64,000 bases of DNA from CAWJAP01 sp963834365. Lineage in GTDB: Bacteria > Acidobacteriota > Vicinamibacteria > Vicinamibacterales > Vicinamibacteraceae. Position 1 is the stretch's first letter. Every line of letters starts with the position of its first letter. Position numbers and translations under genes: made by a program. Positions 1-9,283 of the stretch are shown piece by piece. The notes beneath the pieces were generated by a model. That model was not told where the DNA came from, ran no database searches, and worked only from the letters and a program-made list of their open reading frames with translations. The stretch spans positions 186,001 to 250,000 of the forward strand of contig CAWIBS010000041.1 in the NCBI GenBank assembly GCA_963834365.1, in the 5' to 3' direction.

Positions 1-951
1 CACTTCATGAAGTCGACCATCATCTTCGCTCTGCGCCTTGTCCTTCGGGTTCTCGTAGACGAGGATCCAGGTGAACGACGAGATCGGATAGGCGCCCTTG
101 CCCGGGCGCGTTGGTGATCGAGACGCGGAAGTCCGCGGGCATCTTGCGCCGCCGCCGCCGCGGCCGCGCCGTCACGGACTCGATCGACGCGCTCGACGAA
201 CTGGCCGGCCACGTTCTGGACCGAGCCATAGCCGAGCTTGTTCTGGATGGCGTAGATCAGCTCGACGTAGCCGATCGAGCCCGGCGTCTGCTTGACCAGG
301 CCGGCCACGCCCTCGTTGCCCTTGCCGCCGAGGCCGACCGGCCAGTTCACCGACGTGTCGACGCCGACCTTCTCCTTCCACTCCGGCGACACCTTCGACG
401 AGGTAGTCGACCCAGATGTAGGTCGTGCCGGAGCCGTCCGAGCGGTGGACGACGGTGATGTCGGTGCGCCGGCAGCGTGCACGCCGGCATTGAGCTTGGC
501 GATCGCCGGGTCGTTCCACTTCGTGATCTTGCCGAGGAAGATGTCGGCGAGCAGCGCGCCGCTGAACTTGAGCGCGGCCGTCACGTCGGGCATGTTGTAG
601 ATCGGGCACGACCGCGCCGAGCACGGTCGGGAGGTGCAGGATCTTGCCCGGCGCCGCCTGCAGCTGCTTCGTTCGTCATCGGCCCGTCGGTCGCGCCGAA
701 GAAGACCGTCTGGTTGGTGAGCTGCCTGATGCCGCCGCCCGATCCGATCGACTGGTAGTTGATCTGGACGTCGGGCTTGAGCTTGTTGTACTCGGTGAAC
801 CACTTCGAGTAGATCGGGTACGGGAACGTCGCGCCGGCGCCGTTGATCTGCGCCGCGTGCGCCACGACCGCCAGGCCGACGCCGGCCGCGACCGCCGAGA
901 CGAGCGCCATCGTCGCCACCTGCCGTGAACCACGCCTGAGTACAACCGCAT
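1..951 (-). pseudogene. pstS: Phosphate ABC transporter substrate-binding protein PstS, frameshifted and cut by the window edge
   Basis: PstS is the periplasmic phosphate receptor of the PstSCAB importer. The minus strand from about 919 encodes a signal-peptide-like N-terminus followed by [14 protein letters not shown], then [13 protein letters not shown], both PstS hallmarks. After a frame change near 610-650 the phosphate-loop segment [12 protein letters not shown] appears (about 380-450), and near the left edge [15 protein letters not shown] is readable in yet another frame. At least three or four single-base indels separate these pieces, and the C-terminus lies outside the window. The start is uncertain: GTG at 919 gives the readable signal peptide and ATG at 951 lies in another frame. 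A porin-like gene ends just upstream at 989, so the two may be co-transcribed. Identity is sure; whether it is a true pseudogene or an assembly error is not. Confidence 0.75.
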
Positions 952-988
952 GACCGATGCCTCCTGCTGACCGCCGCCGTGAGCGGCT

Positions 989-1995
989 CTAGAAGTTCAC
1001 GAGCATATGGAGCGCGATACGCCGCTCCGTCGGACGAGAGGGGCTGTAACTGCCGATAGCGGACCTGTTCGAGATCGAGGAGGAACGCCGTCTGCACTGT
1101 GGCCACGGTCATCCTGGGCCAGTAGGCGACACCGGTGATCCAGCGTTCCTTGGTGCTGTCGTTGCTGCGGAAGGGGTTGAGCCGGTCATAGCGGAACAGC
1201 GCCTCGATGCCGATCGACGAGCGGGGCGTCACCCAGATCGAGTGCCGCGCGCGTCGACCTCCGCCACCTTGACGCTGATCTGGTCGGTCACATCAAGGGT
1301 ACACCCAGAGCCGCGTTCACGTATTGTGATCGAACGAGACAATGCTCTCGAAGCGACGGCGCTCCGCATCCTGCACGTAGTGATCCGCGTCGTAGAAGAC
1401 CGTGAACCGCAGGCCCGTTTGAGTGCCGGGTCCCGGCAGCGGCCGCACGGTGGCGCGGACCTGGAACGCCTTCTGATCGTTGGGGTCCGAGCGCGTGTAG
1501 CCGTCGCCATTGTAGACGCCCGTCATCACCTCGCCGTAACCGTTCGGAATCAGGGTCCGGAACATCGCGCCGTAGTCGGCCGATGGCAGGAAGCCCTCGC
1601 GATCGGCGAATACGGTCCCCTGAAAGCGATACCGATAGATGTCCTCCTCGAAACCCACGACGGGCGTGTGGATCATGCCCAGCCGGACCTGGCTGCCGCG
1701 CCACATCCAGTCGTCGAGATTCACCTGGGCGTAGGCGTATTTCAGGCGGAAGGTGAGGTTGCCGCTGAGCGAGCTGCCAGAGCGGTTTCGCGGGTGATGT
1801 CGGCGTGATCCGGAAGGCGAACAGGTGATGCACTGCCCGGTCAGGTTGAGCGTATGCACGGCCGACGTTGAAGGCATTCTGGCTGACGGTGTTGCCGTCA
1901 ACATCGACGTGGTGGGGACATCGACAAACGTGTAGTCGAGAAACAACGTCCCACCGACCCGAACGCTCGGCGTGTAGTGGGCGACCGGCGGCGGT
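989..1995 (-). pseudogene. Phosphate-selective porin O/P-like outer-membrane protein, frameshifted
   Basis: Outer-membrane beta-barrel of the OprO/OprP-like type, for anion or phosphate uptake. The central part reads cleanly on the minus strand as alternating beta-strand sequence (YAYAQVNLDDW, LGMIHTPVVGFEE, DYGAMFRTLIPNGYGEVMTG). The C-terminus ends IALHMLVNF before a TAG at 989-991, with the terminal aromatic residue expected of a barrel. The frame changes several times: near 1800-1900, where the segments NAFNVGRAY and VHHLFAFRITP lie in different frames; near 1300; and again around 1040. No signal peptide is readable: upstream sequence runs straight into an inverted-repeat element at 1997-2155. 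The gene lies directly upstream of pstS, a pairing that fits phosphate acquisition. Either the gene is decaying or the assembly here is poor. Confidence 0.65.
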
Positions 1996-1996
1996 G

Positions 1997-2155
1997 GGGA
2001 GGGAACAGAGGGCACGGAGGGAACGGTTTTAACACAGAGGAACAAAGAAACGGAGACGAACAGAGAAGAGCTTTGATTTGTTCTGAGAATTTCTCCGTTC
2101 GCCTCCGTTCCTCCGTTGCTCCGTGTTAAAACCGTTTCCTCCGTCTCCTCGGTTG
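1997..2155. repeat. Long inverted-repeat element, copy 1
   Basis: The left arm carries GGAGGGAACGGTTTTAACAC followed by a GACGAACAGAGAAG segment. The right arm carries the reverse complement (GTGTTAAAACCGTTTCCTCC) preceded by TTTCTCCGTTCGCCTCC. The loop is short and AT-rich. Three more copies occur at 14427-14670, 27625-27805 and 31238-31396. This copy sits between the divergent porin and acyl-CoA ligase genes. The arms could form a stem of roughly 60 bp in RNA or single-stranded DNA. No transposase is present; it could be a MITE-like or REP-like element. Confidence 0.85.
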
Positions 2156-2186
2156 CCTGAGGCTCCACTGATCGGAAGGAGAGAGG

Positions 2187-3837
2187 ATGACGCCCGACGC
2201 GCCAAATCCTTATGAGGTCGCGCTCGACAAGAACGCTGCGAATTTCGCCCCGCTGACACCGCTGACCTTCATCGCGTGGAGCGCGCACGCCTGCCCGCAG
2301 CGCGTGGCGGTCATCCACGGCGAGCGGCGGTTCACCTGGCGCGACACCTACGCACGCTGCTGCCGTCTCGCCTCGGCGCTGGCCAGCCGCGGCATCGGCG
2401 TCGGCGACACCGTGGCGGTGCTGCTGGCGAACACGCCGGAAATGTACGAATGCCACTTCGGCGTGCCGATGGCCGGCGCAGTGCTCAACACGCTGAATAC
2501 GCGCCTCGACGCCGACGCCCTGGCGTTCATGCTGAACCACGGCGCGGCCAGGGTCGTCATCACCGATCGCGAGTTCTCCGACACCATCGCCGCCGCGCTC
2601 GAGCAGGTCGGCCGTCGGCCACTTGGTCATCGACGTGAGCGACCCCGAATACCAGGGGCCCGGGCGCTCCATCGGCGACATCGACTACGAAGCGCTGCTC
2701 GCGGCGGGCGATCCCGACTACAGGTGGAGCCCGCCTTCCGACGAGTGGGATGCGATCGCGCTCAACTACACGTCCGGTACCACCGGGAATCCAAAGGGCG
2801 TGGTCTACAGCCACCGCGGCGCCTATCTCAACGCCATCGCCGACATCCTGGCCTGGAGCATGCCGCGACACGCCGTGTACCTCTGGACGCTGCCGATGTT
2901 TCACTGCAACGGCTGGTGCTTCCCCTGGACCATGGCAGCCCTGGCGGGCACCAACGTGTGCCTGCGCAAGGTCGATGCGGCGGAGATCTTCCGCCTGATC
3001 AAGCAGCATCGCGTGACGCACTACTGCGGCGCGCCGATCGTCCACAACACGCTGCTCAACGCGCCGGCCGAGTGGCGCGACGGCATCGGGCACACGGTCC
3101 ACGGGCTGGTGGCAGGCGCCGCGCCGCCGGCAGCCACCATCGCCGGCATGGAACGAATGGGCTTCGACCTCACGCACGTCTACGGCCTCACCGAGGTCTA
3201 CGGGCCGGCCACCGTGTGCGTCAAGCAGGAGGAGTGGAACCGCCTCTCGCTCGAGGAACGCGCCGCCCTGAATGCGAGGCAGGGGGTGCGCTACCTCCTG
3301 GAGGAGGAGGTCGCCGTGCTCGATCCGGAAACACTGCGGCCGGTGCCCAGCGACGGCGAGACCATCGGCGAGATCATGTTCCGCGGCAACATCATGATGA
3401 AGGGCTACCTCAAGAATCCGCGGGCGACCGACGAGGCCTTTCGAGGTGGATGGTTCCATTCGGGCGACCTCGCGGTCATGCACCCGGACGGCTACATGAA
3501 GATCAAGGATCGGGCGAAGGACGTGATCATCTCGGGCGGGGAGAACATCTCGTCGCTCGAAGTGGAGGATGCGATCTGCCATCACCCCGCCGTCTTCGCG
3601 ACCGCCGTCGTCGCGCAACCCGATCAGAAGTGGGGCGAGACCCCCTGCGCGTTCGTCGAGCTGAAGCCCGGCGCCCAGACGACCGAAGCAGAGCTCATCG
3701 AGCACTGCCGCGCCAGGCTCGCCCATTTCAAGGCGCCGAAGACGATTCTCTTCGGGCCGCTGCCGAGGACGGCCACCGGCAAGATCCAGAAGTTCGTGTT
3801 GCGTCAGCGGGTGAAATCAGCCGCGGCAATCGAGTGA
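2187..3837 (+). CDS. Acyl-CoA synthetase (AMP-forming), one frameshift
   Basis: Adenylate-forming ligase that would activate a carboxylic acid to its CoA thioester through an acyl-AMP. The AMP-binding motif YTSGTTGNPKG is at about 2768-2800. The family core YGLTEVYGP, the GWFHSGDLAV region and the C-terminal catalytic lysine motif PRTATGKIQKF all read in one frame from about 2620 to the TGA at 3835-3837. The first about 140 residues are in a different frame; removing one base near 2606-2612 joins them and restores EQVGVGHLVIDVS. ATG 2187 has a strong GGAAGGAGAG ribosome site. The restored length of about 550 residues is normal for the family. An enoyl-CoA hydratase follows 20 bp downstream, so both probably serve degradation of a fatty or other carboxylic acid. 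The substrate cannot be read from sequence. Confidence 0.85.
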
Positions 3838-3857
3838 TCACCCGAAGGGAGCATGCG

Positions 3858-4664
3858 ATGACCGCCGACGTCACAGCCACGTCCCTGCCACCGTTCGTGC
3901 TCAGTCAACGGCAGGATGGTGTCGCCCGCATCATCCTCAACCGGCCCGAGCGGTTCAATCCCCTCTCCTCGGCGATGATGGCGGCCATCCAGTCCGAGCT
4001 GGACGACATTGCCGGCGATCCGTCGGTGCGCGTGGTGGTGCTGGCGGCCGAAGGGCGCGGCTTCTGCGCCGGCCACGATCTCAAGGAGATGCGAGCCCAC
4101 GCCGGCGACAAGGCCTGGCAGCGTCAGTTGTTCGACGACTGCAGCCGGATGATGATGACGCTCACCGCGCTGCCGCAGCCGGTGATTGCGCGCGTTCACG
4201 GCATCGCGACCGCGGCCGGCTGCCAGCTCGTGTCGATGTGCGACCTCGCCGTCGCCGCCGACACCGCGACGTTCGCGATGCCCGGCATCAACATCGGCGT
4301 GTTCTGCTCGACGCCGGCCGTCGGCGTGGCACGCAACGTCGGCCGCAAGCGCGCGATGGAGATGTTGCTCACCGGCGAGCCGATCGACGCCCCGACCGCA
4401 CTGGCGTGGGGGCTGGTGAACCGCGTCGTCCCTGCCGCCGAGCTCGATGCGGCCGTCGGTAAGTTCATCGACGGCATCGTCTCGCGGAGCGCCGCGGTGA
4501 TTCGCCTGGGCAAGGAAGCGTTCTATGGCCAGCTCGATCGCACGCTCGAGTCGGCCTACGACCTGGCGAGCGAGTCGATGGCCTGCACGCTGCTGCTGGA
4601 GGACGCCGCTGAAGGCATGGACGCCTTTCTGCAGAAGCGCGCGGCGCGCTGGCGGGGGCGCTGA
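3858..4664 (+). CDS. Enoyl-CoA hydratase/isomerase family protein
   Basis: Crotonase-fold protein of 268 residues, the usual length, expected to act on an acyl-CoA made by the ligase upstream. The oxyanion-hole region reads GRGFCAGHDLKEM (about residues 68-80). The second conserved block is near residue 120 (ATAAGCQLVSMCDLAVA), followed by TFAMPGINIGVFC and WGLVNRVVP. ATG 3858 is chosen because it follows GAAGGGA by a good distance; upstream codons are in frame but lie in the ligase stop region. Family is certain. Whether it is a hydratase, isomerase or another crotonase is not decided by the sequence. Confidence 0.88.
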   Translation: MTADVTATSLPPFVLSQRQDGVARIILNRPERFNPLSSAMMAAIQSELDDIAGDPSVRVVVLAAEGRGFCAGHDLKEMRAHAGDKAWQRQLFDDCSRMMMTLTALPQPVIARVHGIATAAGCQLVSMCDLAVAADTATFAMPGINIGVFCSTPAVGVARNVGRKRAMEMLLTGEPIDAPTALAWGLVNRVVPAAELDAAVGKFIDGIVSRSAAVIRLGKEAFYGQLDRTLESAYDLASESMACTLLLEDAAEGMDAFLQKRAARWRGR

Positions 4665-4695
4665 TGAAACCTGTGGACTAGGGTGCTTCCGTCCC

Positions 4696-5730
4696 ATGCC
4701 TTCGATCGCGCGCTTTGCCGTGTTCGGCGCCGGCTTCTGGACCCCCTACCAACTCGCCGGCTGGCGCGAGGTCGGCGGCGTCGAGTGCGTCGGCATCTAC
4801 AACCGGACGCGCGACAAGGCCGCGGCGATCGCCGCGCGGTTTGGCATCCCGCGGGTCTACGACTCGCCGGAACGGCTGCTGGACGAGGCGCGCCCGGACT
4901 TCGTGGACAACATCACCGAGATTGGCGGCCACGTGCCGCTTTCGCTGCTGTGCGCCGCCCGCCGCGTTCCGTGCATCTGCCAGAAGCCCCTCGCGCCGAC
5001 GCTGGCCGCTGCGCGACGGCTCGTGTCCGCCTTCCGGCGCGCCAGGACGCCGCTCTTCGTCCACGAGAACTGGCGGTGGCAGGCGCCGATGCGCGCGCTC
5101 CGCGCCGCTCTCGCCTCCGGATCGATCGGCACGCCGCTGCGCGCCCGGCTGACGATGGTGTCCGGATTCGACGTGTTCGCGAACCAGCCCGCGCTGGCCG
5201 CACTCGAACGGTTCATCCTGATGGACATCGGCACGCACCTGCTCGACGTGGCGCGCGTCCTGTTCGGCGAGGCGCACGCCGTGTCGTGCCTCACCTCGCG
5301 CACGCTGCCCCACGTCGCCGGCGACAATGTCGCGACCGTGCTGCTGTCGATGGGCGGCGCGCGCACCCACGTCATCGTCGAGCTCGGGTACGCCGGGACG
5401 CCGCTCGACGCGGCGCACGAGGTCTTCCCGCAGACGCTGGCGCTCGTCGAAGGATCACGCGGATCGATCGAGCTGGCGGGCGGCTACCGGCTGCGGGTCA
5501 CCACGCGTCGCGGGACGCGCGTGACGCGCCATCCCCCGCCCCGCTACGATTGGGTCGACCCCCGGTACGCGGTCGCCCAGGCGAGCATCGTCCCGTGCGC
5601 GGCCGATCTGCTGAAGGGCCTGCGCGGCCGGCGCGGCGGTGAGACGACGGGAGCGGACAATCTCGAGACGCTCCGGCTGGTGTTCGCGGCGTACGACAGC
5701 GCCGCCACCGGGAAAACGGTGAAGCTCTGA
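4696..5730 (+). CDS. apsD: Gfo/Idh/MocA oxidoreductase, probable D-apiose dehydrogenase
   Basis: NAD(P)-dependent sugar dehydrogenase of 344 residues. The Rossmann start reads RFAVFGAGFWTPYQLAGW, and the conserved lysine motif is CQKPLAP (about residue 98). The C-terminal substrate domain holds VHENWRWQ and FILMDIGTHLLD. From memory, the GAGFW start, the NRTRDKA and HENWRWQ blocks and the overall layout match characterised D-apiose dehydrogenases (ApsD), which oxidise D-apiose to the apionolactone. The neighbourhood supports this strongly: a sugar ABC importer follows directly, then an apiosidase-like hydrolase, an ApnO-like and an OiaC-like gene. ATG 4696 is the first start that gives the complete Rossmann fold. 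The alternative is a generic inositol or sugar dehydrogenase. Confidence 0.75.
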   Translation: MPSIARFAVFGAGFWTPYQLAGWREVGGVECVGIYNRTRDKAAAIAARFGIPRVYDSPERLLDEARPDFVDNITEIGGHVPLSLLCAARRVPCICQKPLAPTLAAARRLVSAFRRARTPLFVHENWRWQAPMRALRAALASGSIGTPLRARLTMVSGFDVFANQPALAALERFILMDIGTHLLDVARVLFGEAHAVSCLTSRTLPHVAGDNVATVLLSMGGARTHVIVELGYAGTPLDAAHEVFPQTLALVEGSRGSIELAGGYRLRVTTRRGTRVTRHPPPRYDWVDPRYAVAQASIVPCAADLLKGLRGRRGGETTGADNLETLRLVFAAYDSAATGKTVKL

Positions 5731-5747
5731 TCCAATCGGGAGTGACG

Positions 5748-6755
5748 ATGCGACGGATCCTGCACACGCTGCTGCTGGCCTGCTGCGGCGCGCTGCTGAT
5801 GGCAGCGTGCCGCGGTGCGCAGTCCACGCCGCCGCCGGACGGACGGCTGACCATCGGGATCGCATTCGAGACCCTGCAGACCGAGTTCTGGGTGGCCGCG
5901 TGGAGCGCATTCAAGAGCCGCGGCGAGGCGGCCGGCGCCACCCTGTTGCAGGCGGTGGCCGACGGAGACGCCAACAAGCAGTTCGAGCAGGTCCGCTCGT
6001 TCATCAGCCGGCGCGTGAACGGCATCGTCATCGTGCCCAAGGACGGCAAGACCGTGATTCCGATGATTCGCGCCGCCAACGCGGCGTCGATCCCCGTCGT
6101 CCTGTTCAACCGGCCCGCCGATGCCACCGACGCGCGCCACACCGTGGTCGCGCCCGACAATGCGGCAATCACCCGCGACACGGTGGCGTATCTGATCGAC
6201 ACTGCGCGCCGGGCGGGCACGCCGGTGAAGGCCGCCGTGCTCCTCGGCGACCTCAGCGACGTCAACGCCGTCGGGCGGCGGGACGGGTTCGAGCAGGCGG
6301 TCACGGCGGCGGGCGGCGCCGTCTCGGTCGTCGCACGCATCCCGACCGAGTGGAACCAGGAGAAGGCGCTGGCGGGACTTCAGAGCGCATTCCAGTCGGA
6401 ACCGGGCATCGGCCTGATCTTCTCGTCCTCCGACTTCATGTTCCCGAGCGTGCGCTCCGTCCTGACGAGCGCCGGCCGCTGGAAGAAGGCCGGCGAGCCC
6501 GGGCACGTCGTCGTCGGCGGCTTCGACGGCGATCCCACCGCCTATCGGCTGATGACCGAGGGCTATGTCGATGCGACGGGGGTCCAGGACGTGTTCTGGG
6601 AGGTCGACCAATCCCTGAAGGCGATCCTGGACGCGTCGCGCGGCACGCCGCCGGCGGCGCGCATCGCCGATCCGGGATTCGTGATCACGCAGCCGACGCT
6701 CGCCCAGCTCGAAGGTCGGATGTGGGGGGCGCTCATCGCGAAGCCCAAATCGTGA
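5748..6755 (+). CDS. Sugar ABC transporter substrate-binding lipoprotein
   Basis: Periplasmic sugar receptor of the ribose/xylose-binding type (Peripla_BP_4), 335 residues. A lipoprotein signal ends in LLMAAC with the acylated Cys at about residue 21. The mature domain starts RLTIGIAFETLQTEFW and holds the family hinge and ligand segments IVIVPKDGKT and VVGGFDGDPTAYRL. ATG 5748 is preferred because GGGAG lies five bases upstream; GTG 5742 is in frame but overlaps that site. The stop overlaps the GTG of the permease by four bases. Its place in the cluster suggests D-apiose or a related branched pentose as ligand, which is inference. Confidence 0.85.
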   Translation: MRRILHTLLLACCGALLMAACRGAQSTPPPDGRLTIGIAFETLQTEFWVAAWSAFKSRGEAAGATLLQAVADGDANKQFEQVRSFISRRVNGIVIVPKDGKTVIPMIRAANAASIPVVLFNRPADATDARHTVVAPDNAAITRDTVAYLIDTARRAGTPVKAAVLLGDLSDVNAVGRRDGFEQAVTAAGGAVSVVARIPTEWNQEKALAGLQSAFQSEPGIGLIFSSSDFMFPSVRSVLTSAGRWKKAGEPGHVVVGGFDGDPTAYRLMTEGYVDATGVQDVFWEVDQSLKAILDASRGTPPAARIADPGFVITQPTLAQLEGRMWGALIAKPKS

Positions 6756-7739
6756 GCGGACCCGCGCCGGCGGCGCTCGGGACGGCGCGCAGGGCGCTGC
6801 GGGCGGCGCTCCTGCTCAACGGCGTGGCGGTTCTGGTGTTCGCCACCGTGGCGGATGGCTTCGCCACCGCGGGCAACCTGCTGAACCTGGTGCAATCCGC
6901 CCTGCCCCTGCTCCTTCTGGCGACCGGGCAGACTCTCGTTCTCATCTCCGCCGGGATTGACCTGTCCGCGGCCGCGGTCGTCGGGCTCGCGAGCGTCGCC
7001 GGCGGCCTGGTGATGAGTGCCGACATCGGGTGGCTCGCCGGCAGCGCGCTCGGCCCGCCGGCGGCGGCTGTCACCATGGGACTCACCGGCGTGGCGGTCG
7101 GGGTCGTCAATGGCGTGGCGGTCACGTGGCTGCGCATGCCCGCGTTCATGGTGACGCTGACGACCGGCATGTTCGCCGGCGGACTCGCGGTGTGGGGCGT
7201 CCGCGCGCTCGCCGGGACGGAAACGGTGTACGGGCTGCCGCCCGGATTCACGATCGTCGGCGCGTCGACGCTGATCGGCGTGATCTGGGCTGGTGGGGGC
7301 GTGCTGCTCGCGCACGTCGCGCTCGAGCGAACGCTCATCGGGCGGTGGCTGCGCGCGGTCGGCTTCAACGCCCGCGCCGCACGCGTGTCCGGTGTGCCCG
7401 TGAGTGGCGTGATCGTCGCCGCCTACGCGGCCAGCGGACTCTTCGCGGCGGCGGCGGCCGTGCTCCTGACCGGGCGGCTCGAGACAGCCTCGCCGACGCA
7501 CGGCCGCGCGCTGCTCCTCGACGTGCTCGGCGCCGCGGTCATCGGCGGCACCAGCCTGTCCGGCGGCCGTGGCAGCGTCGGCATGACCATGCTCGGCGTC
7601 CTGTTCCTCGCCATCGTCGGCAACGGCGCTGACGCTGCTCAACCTCTCCGAGTTCACGATCGCGATCGTCAAAGGCAGCCTCATCCTGCTGGCGGCCCTG
7701 CTCGACGTCGCGCGTGCGCACCTGGAGGCACGACCATGA
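6752..7739 (+). CDS. Sugar ABC transporter permease (RbsC-like), one frameshift
   Basis: Inner-membrane channel subunit of a CUT2-type sugar importer. The GTG start at 6752 overlaps the receptor stop. About eight to ten hydrophobic stretches follow. The segment GQTLVLISAGIDLS is the family signature, and LGAAVIGGTSLSGGRGS near 7530-7575 is the conserved cytoplasmic loop. Near 7627 one extra base shifts the frame. Removing it restores LTLLNLSEFTIAIVKGSLIL and a TGA at 7737-7739 that overlaps the ATG of the ATPase, the expected coupling. As sequenced, the open frame runs on into the ATPase gene and would give an artificial fusion. Confidence 0.82.
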
Positions 7740-9283
7740 CTGGCTCCACGGTCATCACCGCCAGCGGCGGCGATTCGGACGCGCCTCCCCTCGCCTCCCT
7801 GCACCACATCTCGTGCGCCTTCGCGGGCATTCCCGTCCTCGACGACGTGAGCCTGACCGTTCGCGGGGGGCGGGTCACGGCTCTCGTCGGCGAGAACGGC
7901 GCCGGCAAATCCACGTTGATGAACGTCCTGGGCGGGACCGTGGCGCCAACCAGCGGCGTCATGCACCTGGCGGGTCAACCCTATGCGCCGGCGACCGCCG
8001 CCGTCGCGGCGCGTGCCGGCGTCGCCTTCGTCCACCAGGAGCCGCTGCTCTTCCCCAATCTCACGATTGCCGAGAACCTGCAGCTCACCGCCTTCCCCCG
8101 CAGCCGCCTGCGGCTGTCCATCGACACGCGCGCGCTTCGCGCGCGGGCGGCCGCGCTGCTGGCCCGCGTCGGGCTCGATCGCGATCCCGACAGCCGTGTC
8201 GAGCGCCTCAGCGCCGGCGAGCGTCAACTGGTCGAGATTGCGCGGGCGCTCGGCGTCGATCCGCGCGTGATCATCTTCGACGAACCCACGACGTCGCTGA
8301 CCGCTCCGGAGCGGGACCGTCTGTTCACGTTGATGCGCGAGCTGAAGGCCGCCGGCCTGGCGCTGATCTTCATCTCGCATCATCTCGAGGACGTCCTGCG
8401 CGAGTGCCAGGACGTGGTCGTGCTGCGCGACGGCCGCGTGGTGGCGGCGGGGCCGACCGGCGAGTTCACGATCGACCGGCTGGTCACGCTCATGGTCGGG
8501 CGCGATGTCGGCGCGGCGCCCCATGCTCCCCGCTCCCCCGCCGGCGCGCCGGTCCTCGAGCTGCGCGGCGTCGATCAGCCCGGCATCGTCCGCGACGTCA
8601 ACCTGGTCGTCGGGGCGGGCGAGATCGTCGGCGTGTCGGGATTGATGGGCGCCGGCCGCACCGAGCTCGCGCGCATCATCGCGGGACTGGATCCCATGAG
8701 CGGCGGCGCGGTGCTGCTCGACCAGCGTCCGCTGGTCGGGAGTCCCAGCGCCCGCGTCCGGCAGGGTCTCGGGTTCGTGACGGAGGATCGCCGCGACGAT
8801 GGCCTGTGCCTGGACGCCACCTGGGAGGAGAATCTCGCGCTGGCGGCCCTGCGCGCTTTCTGCCGGACTCCGCTCCGCCTGCTCGATCGCGGGCGTCTCA
8901 CGGCCGCGACCGAGACCCTCGGGCGATCGCTCGCGCTCACTCGCGTGCGCCCGGGAGCCCCCGTTCGATTCCTGAGCGGCGGGAACCAGCAGAAGATCGC
9001 GGTGGGGAAATGGCTGCTGGCGTCCCCGCGCGTCCTGTTGATCGATGAACCCACGCGAGGCGTGGACGTCGCGGCACGGGCCGAGATTCACCGGCTCCTG
9101 CGGCAGCTGGCCGCCGGCGGGGCGGGGCTGCTCGTCGTCTCCTCGGATCTCGAAGAGCTGTTGGCGCTGTGCGATCGCATCGTCGTGATGCGCCAGGGCG
9201 AGCTGGCGGCCAGCGTCACCCGCGACGCGTTCGACCGCGACCGCCTCATGGCCCAGGCACTCCCGGCGGGGCGATCGCGATGA
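7736..9283 (+). CDS. Sugar ABC transporter ATP-binding protein, two ABC domains
   Basis: RbsA/MglA-type ATPase of 515 residues that powers sugar import. Domain 1 has Walker A GENGAGKST (52-60), signature LSAGERQLVEIARAL and Walker B VIIFDEPTTSL. Domain 2 has the usual degenerate Walker A (GLMGAGRTEL), signature LSGGNQQKIAVGKWLL and Walker B VLLIDEPTRGVD. Length and the asymmetry of the two sites match the family. ATG 7736 overlaps the permease stop by four bases and the TGA at 9281-9283 overlaps the next ATG in the same way, so all four transporter genes look translationally coupled. Confidence 0.9.
   Translation: MTGSTVITASGGDSDAPPLASLHHISCAFAGIPVLDDVSLTVRGGRVTALVGENGAGKSTLMNVLGGTVAPTSGVMHLAGQPYAPATAAVAARAGVAFVHQEPLLFPNLTIAENLQLTAFPRSRLRLSIDTRALRARAAALLARVGLDRDPDSRVERLSAGERQLVEIARALGVDPRVIIFDEPTTSLTAPERDRLFTLMRELKAAGLALIFISHHLEDVLRECQDVVVLRDGRVVAAGPTGEFTIDRLVTLMVGRDVGAAPHAPRSPAGAPVLELRGVDQPGIVRDVNLVVGAGEIVGVSGLMGAGRTELARIIAGLDPMSGGAVLLDQRPLVGSPSARVRQGLGFVTEDRRDDGLCLDATWEENLALAALRAFCRTPLRLLDRGRLTAATETLGRSLALTRVRPGAPVRFLSGGNQQKIAVGKWLLASPRVLLIDEPTRGVDVAARAEIHRLLRQLAAGGAGLLVVSSDLEELLALCDRIVVMRQGELAASVTRDAFDRDRLMAQALPAGRSR

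Noticed and set aside
6563..9091. An 842-codon open frame on the minus strand across the ABC transporter genes
   Set aside because: It is antisense to well-supported transporter genes; its product is a low-complexity His/Arg/Ala/Gly mix without motifs, as expected in GC-rich DNA.
5807..9283. A permease-ATPase fusion protein
   Set aside because: The fusion arises only from one extra base near 7627; removing it restores the family C-terminus and an ATGA overlap.
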